Positions 16,666-25,459 of a stretch of DNA of 64,000 nucleotides are shown piece after piece. The position numbers were made by a program, and so were the translations under genes. This stretch comes from Paraburkholderia kururiensis. GTDB lineage: Bacteria > Pseudomonadota > Gammaproteobacteria > Burkholderiales > Burkholderiaceae. The stretch covers positions 4,650,001 through 4,714,000 of the forward strand of contig NZ_CP139965.1 of assembly GCF_034424375.1 (NCBI RefSeq), in the 5' to 3' direction. Under the pieces are notes generated by a model. It was not told the DNA's origin, made no database searches, and saw only the letters and a list, made by a program, of their open reading frames with translations. Position 1 is the stretch's first letter. Each line of letters opens with the position of its first letter.

Positions 16666-16690
16666 GGAAATCCGTTCAATGTTTCGGACG

Positions 16691-16712
16691 ATTGTAACGC
16701 GCTCGCTACAAT
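16691..16712. promoter_or_regulatory. Back-to-back -10 elements of the TPR gene and mutM
   Basis: ATTGTA, ten bases, TACAAT. Read in either direction the distal half is a TACAAT -10 hexamer (five of six), predicting starts near 16719 for mutM and near 16684 for the TPR gene. The -35 matches are poor. The two transcripts would compete for overlapping DNA. Confidence 0.45.
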
Positions 16713-16752
16713 AAGCGCACAATCGGCCACGCAGCCAGCAAACCACTTAGAC

Positions 16753-17583
16753 ATGCCAGAACTGCCGGAAGTTGAGGTTACCCGTCGGGGAATCGAGCCT
16801 TATGTCGCGGGCCGTCGCGTAGCACGCGTCGACGTGCGTACCGCCGCCCTGCGCTGGCCGGTTCCGGCTGGACTCGCCCGCCTTTTGAGGGGGCGCACCG
16901 TGCACAAGGTCGAACGGCGCGGCAAGTACCTGCTGTTCGAGATCGACGAAGGCTGGTTCATCGTACACCTCGGCATGACGGGCACGCTGCGAGTGCTGCG
17001 CAACCTCCCGCATCTGCCGGCTGCGGGCAAGCACGACCACATCGACTGGATCTTCGACGACTTCATTCTCCGGTTTCGCGATCCGCGGCGCTTCGGCGCT
17101 GTACTGTGGCACCCGCGGGAAGCGGGCGACGTGCTCGGTCATCCGCTGCTTGCGAACCTGGGCATCGAGCCGTTTACCCCGGCGTTTTCCGGCGCGCTGC
17201 TGCACCGGAAAACGCGTGGCCGCAAAGTTTCCGTCAAGCAGGCGCTGTTGGCCGGCGACATCGTGGTGGGCGTGGGCAACATCTACGCATCGGAGAGTCT
17301 CTTTCGCGCGGGCATTCGGCCCACTACGCCGGCGGGTCGCGTGTCGCTCGCGCGTTACGAACTGCTCGCGGATGCCATCAGAGCGACGCTCGCAGCGGCC
17401 ATCGAGAAGGGCGGCAGTACGCTGCGCGACTTCGTGGGCAGCGACGGTGAGAGTGGCTACTTCCAGCTCGACTATTTCGTCTATGATCGCGCTGGCCAAC
17501 CGTGCCGCGTGTGCGGCACGCCGGTCCGGCAGATCGTTCAAGGCCAGCGTTCCACCTACTATTGCCCGGTCTGCCAGCGCTGA
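16753..17583 (+). CDS. mutM: Formamidopyrimidine-DNA glycosylase
   Basis: A 276-residue bifunctional glycosylase/AP lyase removing 8-oxoguanine. The catalytic N-terminus MPELPEVEVTRRGI (Pro2, Glu3) and Lys58 in RRGKYLL are present, as is the H2TH region (ALLAGDIVVGVGNIYASE) and a C-terminal zinc finger C-x2-C-x16-C-x2-C ending CPVCQR. Because Pro2 must be the mature N-terminus, the start at 16753 is secure. mutY follows 35 bases downstream, putting two enzymes of the oxidised-guanine repair system side by side. Confidence 0.97.
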   Translation: MPELPEVEVTRRGIEPYVAGRRVARVDVRTAALRWPVPAGLARLLRGRTVHKVERRGKYLLFEIDEGWFIVHLGMTGTLRVLRNLPHLPAAGKHDHIDWIFDDFILRFRDPRRFGAVLWHPREAGDVLGHPLLANLGIEPFTPAFSGALLHRKTRGRKVSVKQALLAGDIVVGVGNIYASESLFRAGIRPTTPAGRVSLARYELLADAIRATLAAAIEKGGSTLRDFVGSDGESGYFQLDYFVYDRAGQPCRVCGTPVRQIVQGQRSTYYCPVCQR

Positions 17584-17618
17584 GACCCGGCTTCGCTTTT
17601 CTCGCTTCCGCTCTTGTC

Positions 17619-18725
17619 ATGCTCGCTCCCACTGTTCTTTCGTCGTCCGCGCAGCCCACGTACGACGCATTTTCCGCGCGACTCATCGCGTGGCAGCGTC
17701 AGCACGGCCGTCACGACCTGCCGTGGCAGAACACGCGCGATCCCTATCGCATCTGGCTGTCGGAGATCATGCTGCAGCAGACGCAGGTTTCCACGGTGAT
17801 CCCGTATTACGCGCGTTTTCTGGATCGGTTTCCCGACGTGGCCGCGCTCGCCGCCGCACCGCTCGACGACGTGATGGCGCTGTGGGCCGGGCTCGGCTAT
17901 TACTCGCGTGCGCGCAACCTGCATCGCTGCGCGCAGGTGGTCGTGGATGAGCACGGCGGCGTGTTTCCGGACAGCGTAGATGCGCTCGCGGAACTGCCCG
18001 GCATCGGGCGTTCGACGGCCGCGGCTATCGCATCGTTTGCATTCGGCGTACGGGCGACGATCCTCGACGGCAACGTGAAGCGCGTGCTCGCGCGCGTGTT
18101 CGGCGTGGAAGGGTTCCCGGGCGACAAGCGCGTGGAAACCGCGATGTGGTCGCTGGCCGAATCGCTGGTGCCGGGCGCCGAGGCAAGCGACGCCGACGTC
18201 ACCGCCTACACCCAGGGCCTCATGGATCTGGGCGCGACGCTGTGCGTGCGCGGCAAGCCCGAATGCGCGCGCTGCCCGTTTGCCGACGACTGCGTTGCGA
18301 ACACAACTGGCCGCCAGCGCGAGCTACCGGCGGCGCGGCCGAAGAAGACCGTGCCGACGCGCCGTACGTGGATGCTCGTGCTGATCGATGGCGATGCCGT
18401 AATGCTGGAGCGGCGTCCTCCAGCAGGCATTTGGGGCGGCCTGTGGAGCCTGCCCGAGGCGGTGAACGAAGCGGCACTCGCGGAGCGCGCCCGCGCGTTC
18501 GGTGCACGCGGCGCGGCGTCTGCGCTTGCGTCGCTCACGCACACGTTCACGCATTTCAGGCTCGACATCGAGCCGCGTGTGATCGAAATGGATCGCGTCG
18601 CGAGTGCCCAGCCTGCGGCCGGCGACGCTGAAACCGCCTGGGTCTCGCTGAGCGACATCGATTCGTATGGAGTGCCCGCGCCCGTGCGCAAGCTGTTGGA
18701 CGGGTTGCGCGGATCGTTGCTGTAG
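17619..18725 (+). CDS. mutY: A/G-specific adenine glycosylase
   Basis: Removes adenine mispaired with 8-oxoguanine. The 368-residue protein has HDLPWQNTRDPYRIWLSEIMLQQTQV at the N-terminus, the helix-hairpin-helix ELPGIGRSTAAAI followed by the catalytic Asp in ILDGNVKRVLARV, the [4Fe-4S] site C-x6-C-x2-C-x5-C (CVRGKPECARCPFADDC) and a C-terminal MutT-like domain that recognises 8-oxoguanine. The ATG at 17619 gives the usual length; an upstream in-frame ATG overlaps mutM. Likely cotranscribed with mutM. Confidence 0.96.
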   Translation: MLAPTVLSSSAQPTYDAFSARLIAWQRQHGRHDLPWQNTRDPYRIWLSEIMLQQTQVSTVIPYYARFLDRFPDVAALAAAPLDDVMALWAGLGYYSRARNLHRCAQVVVDEHGGVFPDSVDALAELPGIGRSTAAAIASFAFGVRATILDGNVKRVLARVFGVEGFPGDKRVETAMWSLAESLVPGAEASDADVTAYTQGLMDLGATLCVRGKPECARCPFADDCVANTTGRQRELPAARPKKTVPTRRTWMLVLIDGDAVMLERRPPAGIWGGLWSLPEAVNEAALAERARAFGARGAASALASLTHTFTHFRLDIEPRVIEMDRVASAQPAAGDAETAWVSLSDIDSYGVPAPVRKLLDGLRGSLL

Positions 18726-18757
18726 CGGGTTGGCTCTCGCAGCGAACGCTATATGGC

Positions 18758-19393
18758 CTACAGCAATTGATGCTGCTGCATGTAGTGGTGCACGACGTCG
18801 ATGCGTGCGCCGGCGTCCTGCAATTCCATGAGCTTCTGCCGCGCGCGCAGCGCAATGGGCAGCACTTCGGCGAGCCGGTTGGATACCCACGTCGGGTCGT
18901 CCAGGCGGAAGGGTTCGGCGAACGGCACGCTGTCCGTGTCTCGCTCGCGAATCGTTTCGATGATGCGCTCCAGCACCTCTGCGCATGCGCCGAATTTAGC
19001 GAGCCGGTCGGTGCCTTCCAGCGGGGCGTCGTCGCCGATAGGCTCGGCCATGCCGACCAGAAGCCCGCTTGCTTCCACCCGATGCGACAACAGCCGGAAA
19101 CGCCGCGTGCCGCGTGCGCGTACCAGCAGCATGCCGAACGTCTCGACGTCGCATTGTTCGATCTCGGCAAGGCACCCTGTCGTTTCGGGGATGGAAGGCT
19201 CGTCCGGCTGAGCCACTTCGCCGCCGCTCTTCAGCAGGCAAACGCCGAACGGCGTGTTCTCGCGCAGACAGTTGCGCGCCATGTCCAGGTAACGCGCCTC
19301 GAAGATCTTGAGGGGCAGCAGGCCGTCGGGGAAGAGCACCGTGTGCAGCGGGAACAGCGGTAAATCGGCGAGTACGGCATTGGTAGAGGACAT
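18758..19393 (-). CDS. LON-substrate-binding-domain protein (no protease domain)
   Basis: A 211-residue protein made up mainly of the N-terminal domain of Lon protease: LADLPLFPLHTVLFPDGLLP, LKIFEARYLDMARNCLRENT and GVCLLKSG match the PUA-like beta domain, followed by helices (LERIIETIRERD, ALRARQKLMELQDAG). The ATPase and Ser-Lys protease parts are absent, so it is probably a substrate-binding or regulatory protein of unknown target. It is convergent with mutY across 32 bases. Similar stand-alone proteins are common in proteobacteria. Confidence 0.85.
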   Translation of the reverse strand: MSSTNAVLADLPLFPLHTVLFPDGLLPLKIFEARYLDMARNCLRENTPFGVCLLKSGGEVAQPDEPSIPETTGCLAEIEQCDVETFGMLLVRARGTRRFRLLSHRVEASGLLVGMAEPIGDDAPLEGTDRLAKFGACAEVLERIIETIRERDTDSVPFAEPFRLDDPTWVSNRLAEVLPIALRARQKLMELQDAGARIDVVHHYMQQHQLL

Positions 19394-19421
19394 GGCGCAA
19401 CGCTTTCGGTTGAGGCCGCGC

Positions 19422-19481
19422 GGCGCGGCCAGTTGGGCACGGCCAGTCAGGCACGGCTGTTAAGGCACGGCCAGTCAGGCA
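19422..19481. repeat. Short tandem repeat at the 3' end of rapZ
   Basis: GGCACGGCCAGTCAGGCA occurs perfectly at 19436-19453 and 19464-19481, and a three-mismatch copy lies at 19422-19439. The last copy includes the rapZ stop codon. It looks like a small local duplication. Confidence 0.8.
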
Positions 19482-20368
19482 ACGAGCTTCGACGATTCGC
19501 CCACATCGAGTGGCGCATCGCGGTGCCGCACGATAACGTTTGCTTCTTTCGCAAGACGCGCGGCGAGCGTCTCTGCGATGAATACCGAGCGATGCTGACC
19601 GCCCGTGCAGCCGATGGCGACGGTGAGGTAGCTGCGATTGTCCTCGCTGAAGCGCGGCAGCCACTTCACGAGGAACGCGTGGATGTCGTCGATCATTTCC
19701 CGCACGACGGGCAACGCGTTGAGGTAATCGATGACGGGCTGGTCCAGGCCGGTCAGCGGACGCAGCTCACGGTCGTAATACGGATTCGGCAGGGTGCGCA
19801 CGTCGAACACGAAGTCCGCATCGAGCGGCACACCGCGTTTGAAACCGAACGACTCGAAGGTGAGCGCGAGACTGCTGCGTTCCTGCTCGACGAAGCGTTT
19901 CACCCAGGCGCGCAGCGCATTCGCGCGCAGATTGCTCGTATCGATCCGATGGCCGAATTCGGCCAGCCCCGCAACCAGTTCCCGTTCGTGCTCGATCGCT
20001 TCCTCGAGCGACGTGAGCAATCCGACGTCGGCGTCATGCAACGTGGAACCCGAGAGCGGGTGGCGTCGACGCGTTTCCGAGAACCGCTGGATCAGCGACT
20101 GCGTGCTGGCATTCAGGAACAGCACGCGAACATCGTGCTGGCGCGATAGGTCGCGGATCATCGCGGGCATTTCGTCGAGCGAAGCACTCGAACGGGCGTC
20201 GATGGCTACCGCGAGCTGCTCCTGGCCGTCGCTCGCTAGGTAGGCGGCGAGCTGCGGGAGAAAACGCGGCGGCAGATTATCGACGCAGTAATACCCCGCG
20301 TCTTCGAGCGCGTTCAACGCAACAGACTTGCCGGAGCCGGAGATGCCGGTGATCAGGATAATGCGCAT
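19475..20368 (-). CDS. rapZ: RNase adapter protein RapZ
   Basis: A 297-residue nucleotide-binding protein. The N-terminus MRIILITGISGSGKSVALNALEDAGYYCVDNLP holds the Walker A (GISGSGKS), the middle has NPYYDRELRPLTGLDQPV, and the C-terminal GCTGGQHRSVFIAE is the RNA-binding, phosphofructokinase-like part. In E. coli RapZ guides RNase E to the GlmZ small RNA; in betaproteobacteria it sits, as here, with PTS genes and its target RNAs are less known. It is downstream of hprK and ptsN on the same strand. Confidence 0.94.
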   Translation of the reverse strand: MRIILITGISGSGKSVALNALEDAGYYCVDNLPPRFLPQLAAYLASDGQEQLAVAIDARSSASLDEMPAMIRDLSRQHDVRVLFLNASTQSLIQRFSETRRRHPLSGSTLHDADVGLLTSLEEAIEHERELVAGLAEFGHRIDTSNLRANALRAWVKRFVEQERSSLALTFESFGFKRGVPLDADFVFDVRTLPNPYYDRELRPLTGLDQPVIDYLNALPVVREMIDDIHAFLVKWLPRFSEDNRSYLTVAIGCTGGQHRSVFIAETLAARLAKEANVIVRHRDAPLDVGESSKLVA

Positions 20369-20434
20369 GGGAGTGGGGAAACGGTTCGTTTCATCATAGC
20401 ATCTGCCCCGCGCGCCTGCCCGGCCGGCGCGGCG

Positions 20435-21403
20435 CTACATCAGCTTGCCGGGGAACTGGCTGTCCGGGTCCTGCATGGCGAGGCGCTGGCGGTCCATGAA
20501 GTCGCGCAGCGTGTCGATGCCGCGCAGTTGCAGGATCGTGTTGCGCACGGCGGCTTCCACCAGCACCGCCAGGTTGCGGCCAGCGGCAACCTGAATCGTG
20601 ACCTTGCTGATGGGCAGGCCGAGCACGTCGACCGTCTGGCTCTCCAGCGGCAGACGCTGAAATTCGCCGTCGGGGCGGCGCACCAGCTGGACGATCAGCT
20701 TCAGCTTCATTTTGCGACGCACCGCCGTTTCACCGAAGATCGTCTTGATGTCGAGCAGGCCGAGGCCGCGTACTTCGAGCAGATTCTGCAGCAGCGGCGG
20801 GCAGCGGCCTTCCACGAAGTCGGGGCCGAGCCGCACGAAGTCGACGGCGTCGTCTGCCACGAGCCCGTGGCCGCGGCTGATCAGCTCGAGGCCCAGTTCG
20901 CTTTTGCCGAGGCCCGAGTCGCCCGTGAGCAGCACGCCCATACCGAGGATGTCGAGGAATACGCCGTGCAGCGTGGCGCGCGGCGCGAGGATGCGCGACA
21001 TGTAGAGGCGCAGGCTGTCGATTACCGCGGCCGCCGACATCGGCGTGGTGAAAAGCGGCGTGGACGAGCGGGTACAGCGCAGCACGAGTTCCGGCGGCGC
21101 GGCGACACCGCCGGCCACGACCAGGAACGGCGGCTCGAGGGCGATCAGCTCGGCCATGTGCCGCGAGCGGTCTTCGTCGGTCTGGCGCTGGTAGTAATTG
21201 ACCTCCGCCTCGCCCAGCACCTGAATGCGGTTCGGGTGAATCAGGTTCAGGTGGCCCACGAGGTCGGCGCTCGATGTCGCGTTCACCACCGTTTCGGCCG
21301 AGAAACCGCGTTCCCAGCCTTCATGCCCCGTCAGCCAGCTGAGCTTCAGCGTGGCGGCGTTGTCGTCGAAGATGCTTTGGGCGTTGATGCTGGAGGTGTC
21401 CAT
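20435..21403 (-). CDS. hprK: HPr kinase/phosphorylase
   Basis: A 322-residue bifunctional enzyme that phosphorylates and dephosphorylates the regulatory serine of HPr. The Walker A GDSGLGKSELGLEL, RGHGLVADDAVDF and the HprK signature GLGLLDIKTIFGETAVRRKM are present. In betaproteobacteria it belongs to a regulatory PTS without sugar transport; the neighbours ptsN and rapZ fit this. The ATG at 21403 (MDTSSINAQ) matches the family; an upstream frame to 21469 adds an Arg/Pro-rich segment. A 152-base spacer separates it from ptsN. Confidence 0.95.
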   Translation of the reverse strand: MDTSSINAQSIFDDNAATLKLSWLTGHEGWERGFSAETVVNATSSADLVGHLNLIHPNRIQVLGEAEVNYYQRQTDEDRSRHMAELIALEPPFLVVAGGVAAPPELVLRCTRSSTPLFTTPMSAAAVIDSLRLYMSRILAPRATLHGVFLDILGMGVLLTGDSGLGKSELGLELISRGHGLVADDAVDFVRLGPDFVEGRCPPLLQNLLEVRGLGLLDIKTIFGETAVRRKMKLKLIVQLVRRPDGEFQRLPLESQTVDVLGLPISKVTIQVAAGRNLAVLVEAAVRNTILQLRGIDTLRDFMDRQRLAMQDPDSQFPGKLM

Positions 21404-21555
21404 GAATCCAAGACTCCAAGGTGGGCCGCTCGTCCGGCGTTCCGGAGCGAGGCTGCCCGGTGGGCGCATCGGATGGGGCGTACCTCAGCCGTGTTGCGCG
21501 GAGTGCGGCGTCGGGGGGAGAGCGGTCTTTCGCCGGGCGGGCCGGCCGCGATACG

Positions 21556-22011
21556 TCAAGGTTGCCACTGGGTGAGCAGGCGATGCAATGCTTCGCGGTC
21601 TTCTTCAGTGTGCAGACGCTCGCGCGTTTCCCGGTCCGAGAGCAACTGGGCGATTTCCGAGAGGATTTCCAGGTGTTGCTGCGTGGCCTGCTCCGGTACG
21701 AGCAGGAAGATCAGCAGCGAGACGGGCTGACCGTCCGGCGCCTCGAATGGAATGGGCGCCGCGAGGCGGACGAAGGCGGCGAGCGGCTGCTTGAGGCCCT
21801 TGATCCGTCCGTGCGGAATGGCCACGCCTTCACCGAGGCCAGTGGAGCCGAGGCGTTCGCGCGCAAACAGATTGTCGGTGACCGTGCTGCGGGCGATGCC
21901 GTTCTGGTTTTCGAAGATCAGGCCCGCTTGCTCGAAGACGCGTTTCTTGCTGGTGACGGAGAGTCCGACGACGACGTTCTCGAGTGGAAGAATTTTGGCT
22001 AAACGATTCAT
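21556..22011 (-). CDS. ptsN: PTS IIA-like nitrogen-regulatory protein (EIIA-Ntr)
   Basis: A 151-residue phosphocarrier. MNRLAKILPLENVVVGLSVTSKK leads to the phosphorylation site His67 in GLGEGVAIPHGRI, followed by the mannitol-type IIA core (PVSLLIFLLVPEQATQQHLEILSEIAQLL). EIIA-Ntr controls potassium uptake, phosphate sensing and sigma-54-linked functions rather than sugar transport. The frame is open up to 22200; an ATG at 22071 would add 20 residues, but the short form matches the family. It lies downstream of rpoN and hpf. Confidence 0.94.
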   Translation of the reverse strand: MNRLAKILPLENVVVGLSVTSKKRVFEQAGLIFENQNGIARSTVTDNLFARERLGSTGLGEGVAIPHGRIKGLKQPLAAFVRLAAPIPFEAPDGQPVSLLIFLLVPEQATQQHLEILSEIAQLLSDRETRERLHTEEDREALHRLLTQWQP

Positions 22012-22265
22012 GTTGGCAGGCGAAAACGTGGCCTGGATGCTGCTCGCCGCGGCGGGTGATGGATATTCCATGTCTGACAGGATGCTCACGGCGAAGTGCG
22101 GCGAAGCCCTTTTTTGACAGGACTCCGGCGGAAATGCCCCGAAAGTGACCGAAACATTATAGAACAAGCATACATCGGCATGGTGCGATGCGCCATGCAT
22201 TCCACCAGGGGCCGAAACCTGGTACTCTGCGCGGTCTTTTCGTTTGCGGTCATGGTGAACTCATG
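22012..22265. other. Spacer upstream of ptsN
   Basis: The whole ptsN-hpf gap is 335 bases. Its right part holds the hpf terminator (22266-22295); the left part contains an in-frame N-terminal extension of ptsN and presumably its promoter. No further gene or RNA is seen. Confidence 0.5.
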
Positions 22266-22295
22266 AAAAAACCGCCCGGTTTCGGGCGGTTTTTT
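22266..22295 (-). terminator. Intrinsic terminator downstream of hpf
   Basis: AAAAAACCGCCCG and CGGGCGGTTTTTT form a tight stem with A/T tails on both sides. On the minus strand it follows hpf by about 50 bases and separates the rpoN-hpf unit from ptsN. Confidence 0.9.
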
Positions 22296-22346
22296 CTGGT
22301 AGCCAGCCGGCCTTGCCGCAGCGGCATGTGCCGTGCCGCACTAACC

Positions 22347-22706
22347 TTATTGCGGCGGAACTTCGACGGGCGGCGTGGTGGCTTGATGCTTGATGGCCTC
22401 GTGCTGATGCCCCTGAACGCGGTCCTTGTGGCGCACGACCTGCCGGTCCAGCTTGTCGATCATGACGTCGATAGCCGCATACAGATCGCCGTTTGCACTT
22501 TCGATGAAGATGTCTTTGCCCTTCAGATGAAGACTGATTTCAACCTTCTGTCTCTTGTCCTTTTCCCTATGATTGTCGACCGAGAGGACCACATTGCCAT
22601 CGATTACCTGATCGAAATGTCTTAGCACCCTGTCCAGTTTGGTGATCACGTATTCTCGCAACGCTGGCGTTACTTCGAGATGGTGTCCACTGATCTTCAG
22701 ATTCAT
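22347..22706 (-). CDS. hpf: Ribosome hibernation-promoting factor (short HPF/YfiA family)
   Basis: A 119-residue protein that binds the 30S decoding centre in resting cells. MNLKISGHHLEVTPALREYV, KLDRVLRHFDQVIDGNVVLSVD, KDIFIESANGDLYAAIDVMIDKLDRQV match the beta-alpha-beta-beta-beta-alpha fold, and the tail is Gln/His/Pro-rich. The separate dimerisation domain of long HPF is missing. GGAGAAGCACG precedes the ATG. It follows rpoN, an arrangement conserved across proteobacteria. Confidence 0.93.
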   Translation of the reverse strand: MNLKISGHHLEVTPALREYVITKLDRVLRHFDQVIDGNVVLSVDNHREKDKRQKVEISLHLKGKDIFIESANGDLYAAIDVMIDKLDRQVVRHKDRVQGHQHEAIKHQATTPPVEVPPQ

Positions 22707-22877
22707 CGTGCTTCTCCAGGCTGATGGCCGCCGTGCGCGTTCGAATGCGGCGATACCGGTCGACTGCTGTCCGATTTACGCCGTCTCCCCGAGACTGACT
22801 ACGGACGGGCCGCATCGGCCGGCCATCCCCGCCAACAGCGACGCGGCCGGAAAACGCCCGTCGCGGTAAGCAACGGG

Positions 22878-24386
22878 CTAAAGAGACTTGCGCAGGTTGA
22901 CCGCTGGAATCTTGAGCGCCTCGCGATACTTCGCCACTGTGCGGCGCGCCACCACGAAGCCCTGTTCCGCCAGCAGTTCGGCTATGCGGCTGTCTGAGAG
23001 AGGGGATTTCGGGTTCTCTGCTCCTATCAGTTGCTTGATGAGCGCGCGTATGGCCGTTGATGAGGCCGCGCCTCCCGTATCCGTCGAAACGTGCGATCCA
23101 AAGAAGTACTTAAATTCAAGCGTCCCAAATGGGGTGAGCATGTACTTGCCGGTTGTCACACGCGAGACAGTTGACTCGTGTAAGCCCAGCGTATCAGCTA
23201 TTTCCCGCAAAACCAAGGGGCGCATGGCAATTTCGCCGTGCACAAAAAAGTTCTTCTGACGCTCCACAATAGCCTGCGCAACACGCAGGATTGTTTCGAA
23301 GCGCTGCTGAATATTTTTGATCAACCAGCGCGCTTCCTGCAGTTGCTGGCGCAACGAGCCGCTGCCTGGGTCGCCGCGGTTGTTGCGCAGAATGTTCGCG
23401 TACAGATGATTGATGCGCAGCTTCGGCACCACCTCGGGATTCAGTTCGGCATGCCATCCTTGTGCGGTTTTCTTCACGATCACGTCGGGCACGACGTAGT
23501 CGGCCTCGGCCTTGCCGTAAGCAGCACCAGGGAATGGTTCGAGCGAGCGGATCAGTGCATGGGCATCGCGTAGTTCGTCGTCGCTTGCCTTCAGATGTTT
23601 GCGCAGACGCGTGAAGTCGCGTGCCGCCAGCAACTCGAGATGGTGCGCGACGATTTCGAGCGCGAGCGTGCGCGTGGGCGACGGATCGAGCCGAAGCAAT
23701 TGCAGCTTCAGACATTCCGATGCCGAACGCGCACCGACGCCGGGTGGGTCGAAGCTTTGCAGCAACGCGAGGGCCGCGTTCAATTCGTCGGCGTCCACTT
23801 CAAGCTCGGCCGGCATGTCGGCGAGGATTTCTTCACACGTTGCGGTGAGATAACCTTCGTCGTCGAGCGATTCGATGAGGAACGTGATGAGCGCACGGTC
23901 ACGCTGGCTTGCCTGCGTGACGCGCAACTGCGCCATCAGATAGTCGCGCAGCGACGTGCTGGATTCGTGGATCTGCAGCGGTGGGAGGTCGTCGTCGTCG
24001 GATGCCGTGCCGGAGCGGCCATAGTCGTCGAGATTCCACTGCGACGCGTCGCCGTTGGCATCGCCGGCAAGGCCGTTGTATTCGTCGACGCTCGCCGGTT
24101 CGCCGCTTTCCGAACTCTCTGCCGAGGACGACGAAGAGGGTGCCGCGGACATCGGCTCGGGCGCCGAAGACGTGGGCGTTTGCGCGATCACGGAGCCGTC
24201 CGCTGCCACCCGCAAGGGGCTGGCGATCCAGTCGTCTTCGTTTTCGAGGAGGGGGTTCTGCGCGATCGCCGTCGCGACTTCCTGCTGCAATTCGAGCGTA
24301 GACAGCTGCAGCAGCCGGATGGACTGTTGCAGTTGAGGGGTCAGCGCAAGATGCTGCGACAGGCGAAGTTGGAGGCTGGCTTTCAT
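22878..24386 (-). CDS. rpoN: RNA polymerase sigma-54 factor
   Basis: A 502-residue sigma-54. The N-terminal activator-interacting region is Gln/Leu-rich (LRLSQHLALTPQLQQSIRLLQL), a long acidic Ser/Asp linker follows to about residue 160, the core-binding domain spans the middle, LGLHESTVSRVTTGKYM is the helix-turn-helix, and the RpoN box ARRTVAKYRE lies at 480-489 near the C-terminus. It needs enhancer-binding ATPases for promoter opening. The ATG at 24386 gives the family start MKASLQLRLSQ. The upstream 290-base gap to lptB holds a perfect 13-bp hairpin; hpf and ptsN follow. Confidence 0.97.
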   Translation of the reverse strand: MKASLQLRLSQHLALTPQLQQSIRLLQLSTLELQQEVATAIAQNPLLENEDDWIASPLRVAADGSVIAQTPTSSAPEPMSAAPSSSSSAESSESGEPASVDEYNGLAGDANGDASQWNLDDYGRSGTASDDDDLPPLQIHESSTSLRDYLMAQLRVTQASQRDRALITFLIESLDDEGYLTATCEEILADMPAELEVDADELNAALALLQSFDPPGVGARSASECLKLQLLRLDPSPTRTLALEIVAHHLELLAARDFTRLRKHLKASDDELRDAHALIRSLEPFPGAAYGKAEADYVVPDVIVKKTAQGWHAELNPEVVPKLRINHLYANILRNNRGDPGSGSLRQQLQEARWLIKNIQQRFETILRVAQAIVERQKNFFVHGEIAMRPLVLREIADTLGLHESTVSRVTTGKYMLTPFGTLEFKYFFGSHVSTDTGGAASSTAIRALIKQLIGAENPKSPLSDSRIAELLAEQGFVVARRTVAKYREALKIPAVNLRKSL

Positions 24387-24630
24387 GGCAATTTGAGATT
24401 CATTGTAAAGAGTTTGCCACGACCGCGATACCCGGCGACATACGCGAAAACGCGTGCCCAGATCTGGTGCGGCTGCGAGCGCGGCGCACGGCCGGCGAAC
24501 GTAAGAATTGCTGCGCGCTGGCGCGCGGCGCATTCAACGCTAAAGGAGCGGGCCGGGTGGCGGCCTCGCGGAGAGCAAGCCGGCTGCGTGGCGTGTCGCC
24601 GTGCGCCGGTGCGTCTTGATGAAGCAGGTG

Positions 24631-24663
24631 GCAGAGCGAGCGCGGCGTAAGCGCTCGCTCTGC
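24631..24663. repeat. Perfect 13-bp inverted repeat between lptB and rpoN
   Basis: GCAGAGCGAGCGC, seven bases, GCGCTCGCTCTGC. On the minus strand it begins 14 bases after the lptB stop codon. No T-run follows, so it is not a classic intrinsic terminator; it may stabilise the lpt mRNA 3' end or modulate read-through to rpoN. Confidence 0.85.
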
Positions 24664-24676
24664 TGCCGTCCTGTGC

Positions 24677-25459
24677 CTACATGCGGAAGTGCTCGCCCAG
24701 ATAAACGCGGCGCACGCTTTCGTTTTCGATGATGTCGCCCGGCGCGCCTGCTGCTAGCACGCTTCCGTCGCTGATGATGTACGCGTGGTCGCAGATGCCC
24801 AGCGTTTCGCGAACGTTGTGGTCCGTGATCAGCACGCCGATATTGCGCTGCTTCAGGAACTTCACGATCTTCTGAATTTCGAGCACCGCGATCGGGTCCA
24901 CGCCCGCGAACGGTTCGTCGAGCAGAATGAAGGCCGGGTCCGTGGCGAGTGCGCGCGCAATTTCCACGCGTCGCCGCTCGCCGCCCGAGAGCGATAGCGC
25001 CGGGTTCTCGCGCAGATGCCCGATCTGCAACTCGTCGAGCAGCGCTTCCGTGCGCTCAGTGATCGCTTCCTTCGAGAGCCGCTTGCCAGCGCCGTCATGC
25101 TGAAGCTCGAGCACCGCGCGAATGTTCTGCTCGACGGTAAGCTTGCGAAATACCGACGCTTCCTGCGGCAGATACGACAGCCCGAGCGACGCGCGCTTAT
25201 GGATGGGCAACAGGCTGATGGATTGGCCGTTCAGGTCGATCTCGCCGGCGTCGAGCGGCACGAGGCCCACGATCATATAGAACGACGTGGTCTTGCCCGC
25301 GCCGTTCGGGCCGAGCAGACCGACCACCTCGCCGCTCTTCACGTCGAGCGATACGTCTTTCACGACCGTGCGCGAGCCGTACCGCTTCTTGAGGTTGCGT
25401 ACGACGAGCGAACTGCTGGTGCCCGCAGGCTGGCGGTTATGAAGGGGGCTCGCGTTCAC
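24677..25459 (-). CDS. lptB: LPS export ABC transporter ATP-binding protein
   Basis: The 260-residue cytoplasmic ATPase of the LptB2FGC complex that extracts lipopolysaccharide from the inner membrane. Walker A GPNGAGKTTSFYMIVG, signature LSGGERRRVEIARALA, Walker B FILLDEPFAGVDPI and the switch His in DHNVRETL are all present, and SYLPQEASVFRKLTVEQN is typical of LptB. The ATG overlaps the lptA stop (ATGA), so lptA and lptB are translationally coupled. Confidence 0.97.
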   Translation of the reverse strand: MNASPLHNRQPAGTSSSLVVRNLKKRYGSRTVVKDVSLDVKSGEVVGLLGPNGAGKTTSFYMIVGLVPLDAGEIDLNGQSISLLPIHKRASLGLSYLPQEASVFRKLTVEQNIRAVLELQHDGAGKRLSKEAITERTEALLDELQIGHLRENPALSLSGGERRRVEIARALATDPAFILLDEPFAGVDPIAVLEIQKIVKFLKQRNIGVLITDHNVRETLGICDHAYIISDGSVLAAGAPGDIIENESVRRVYLGEHFRM

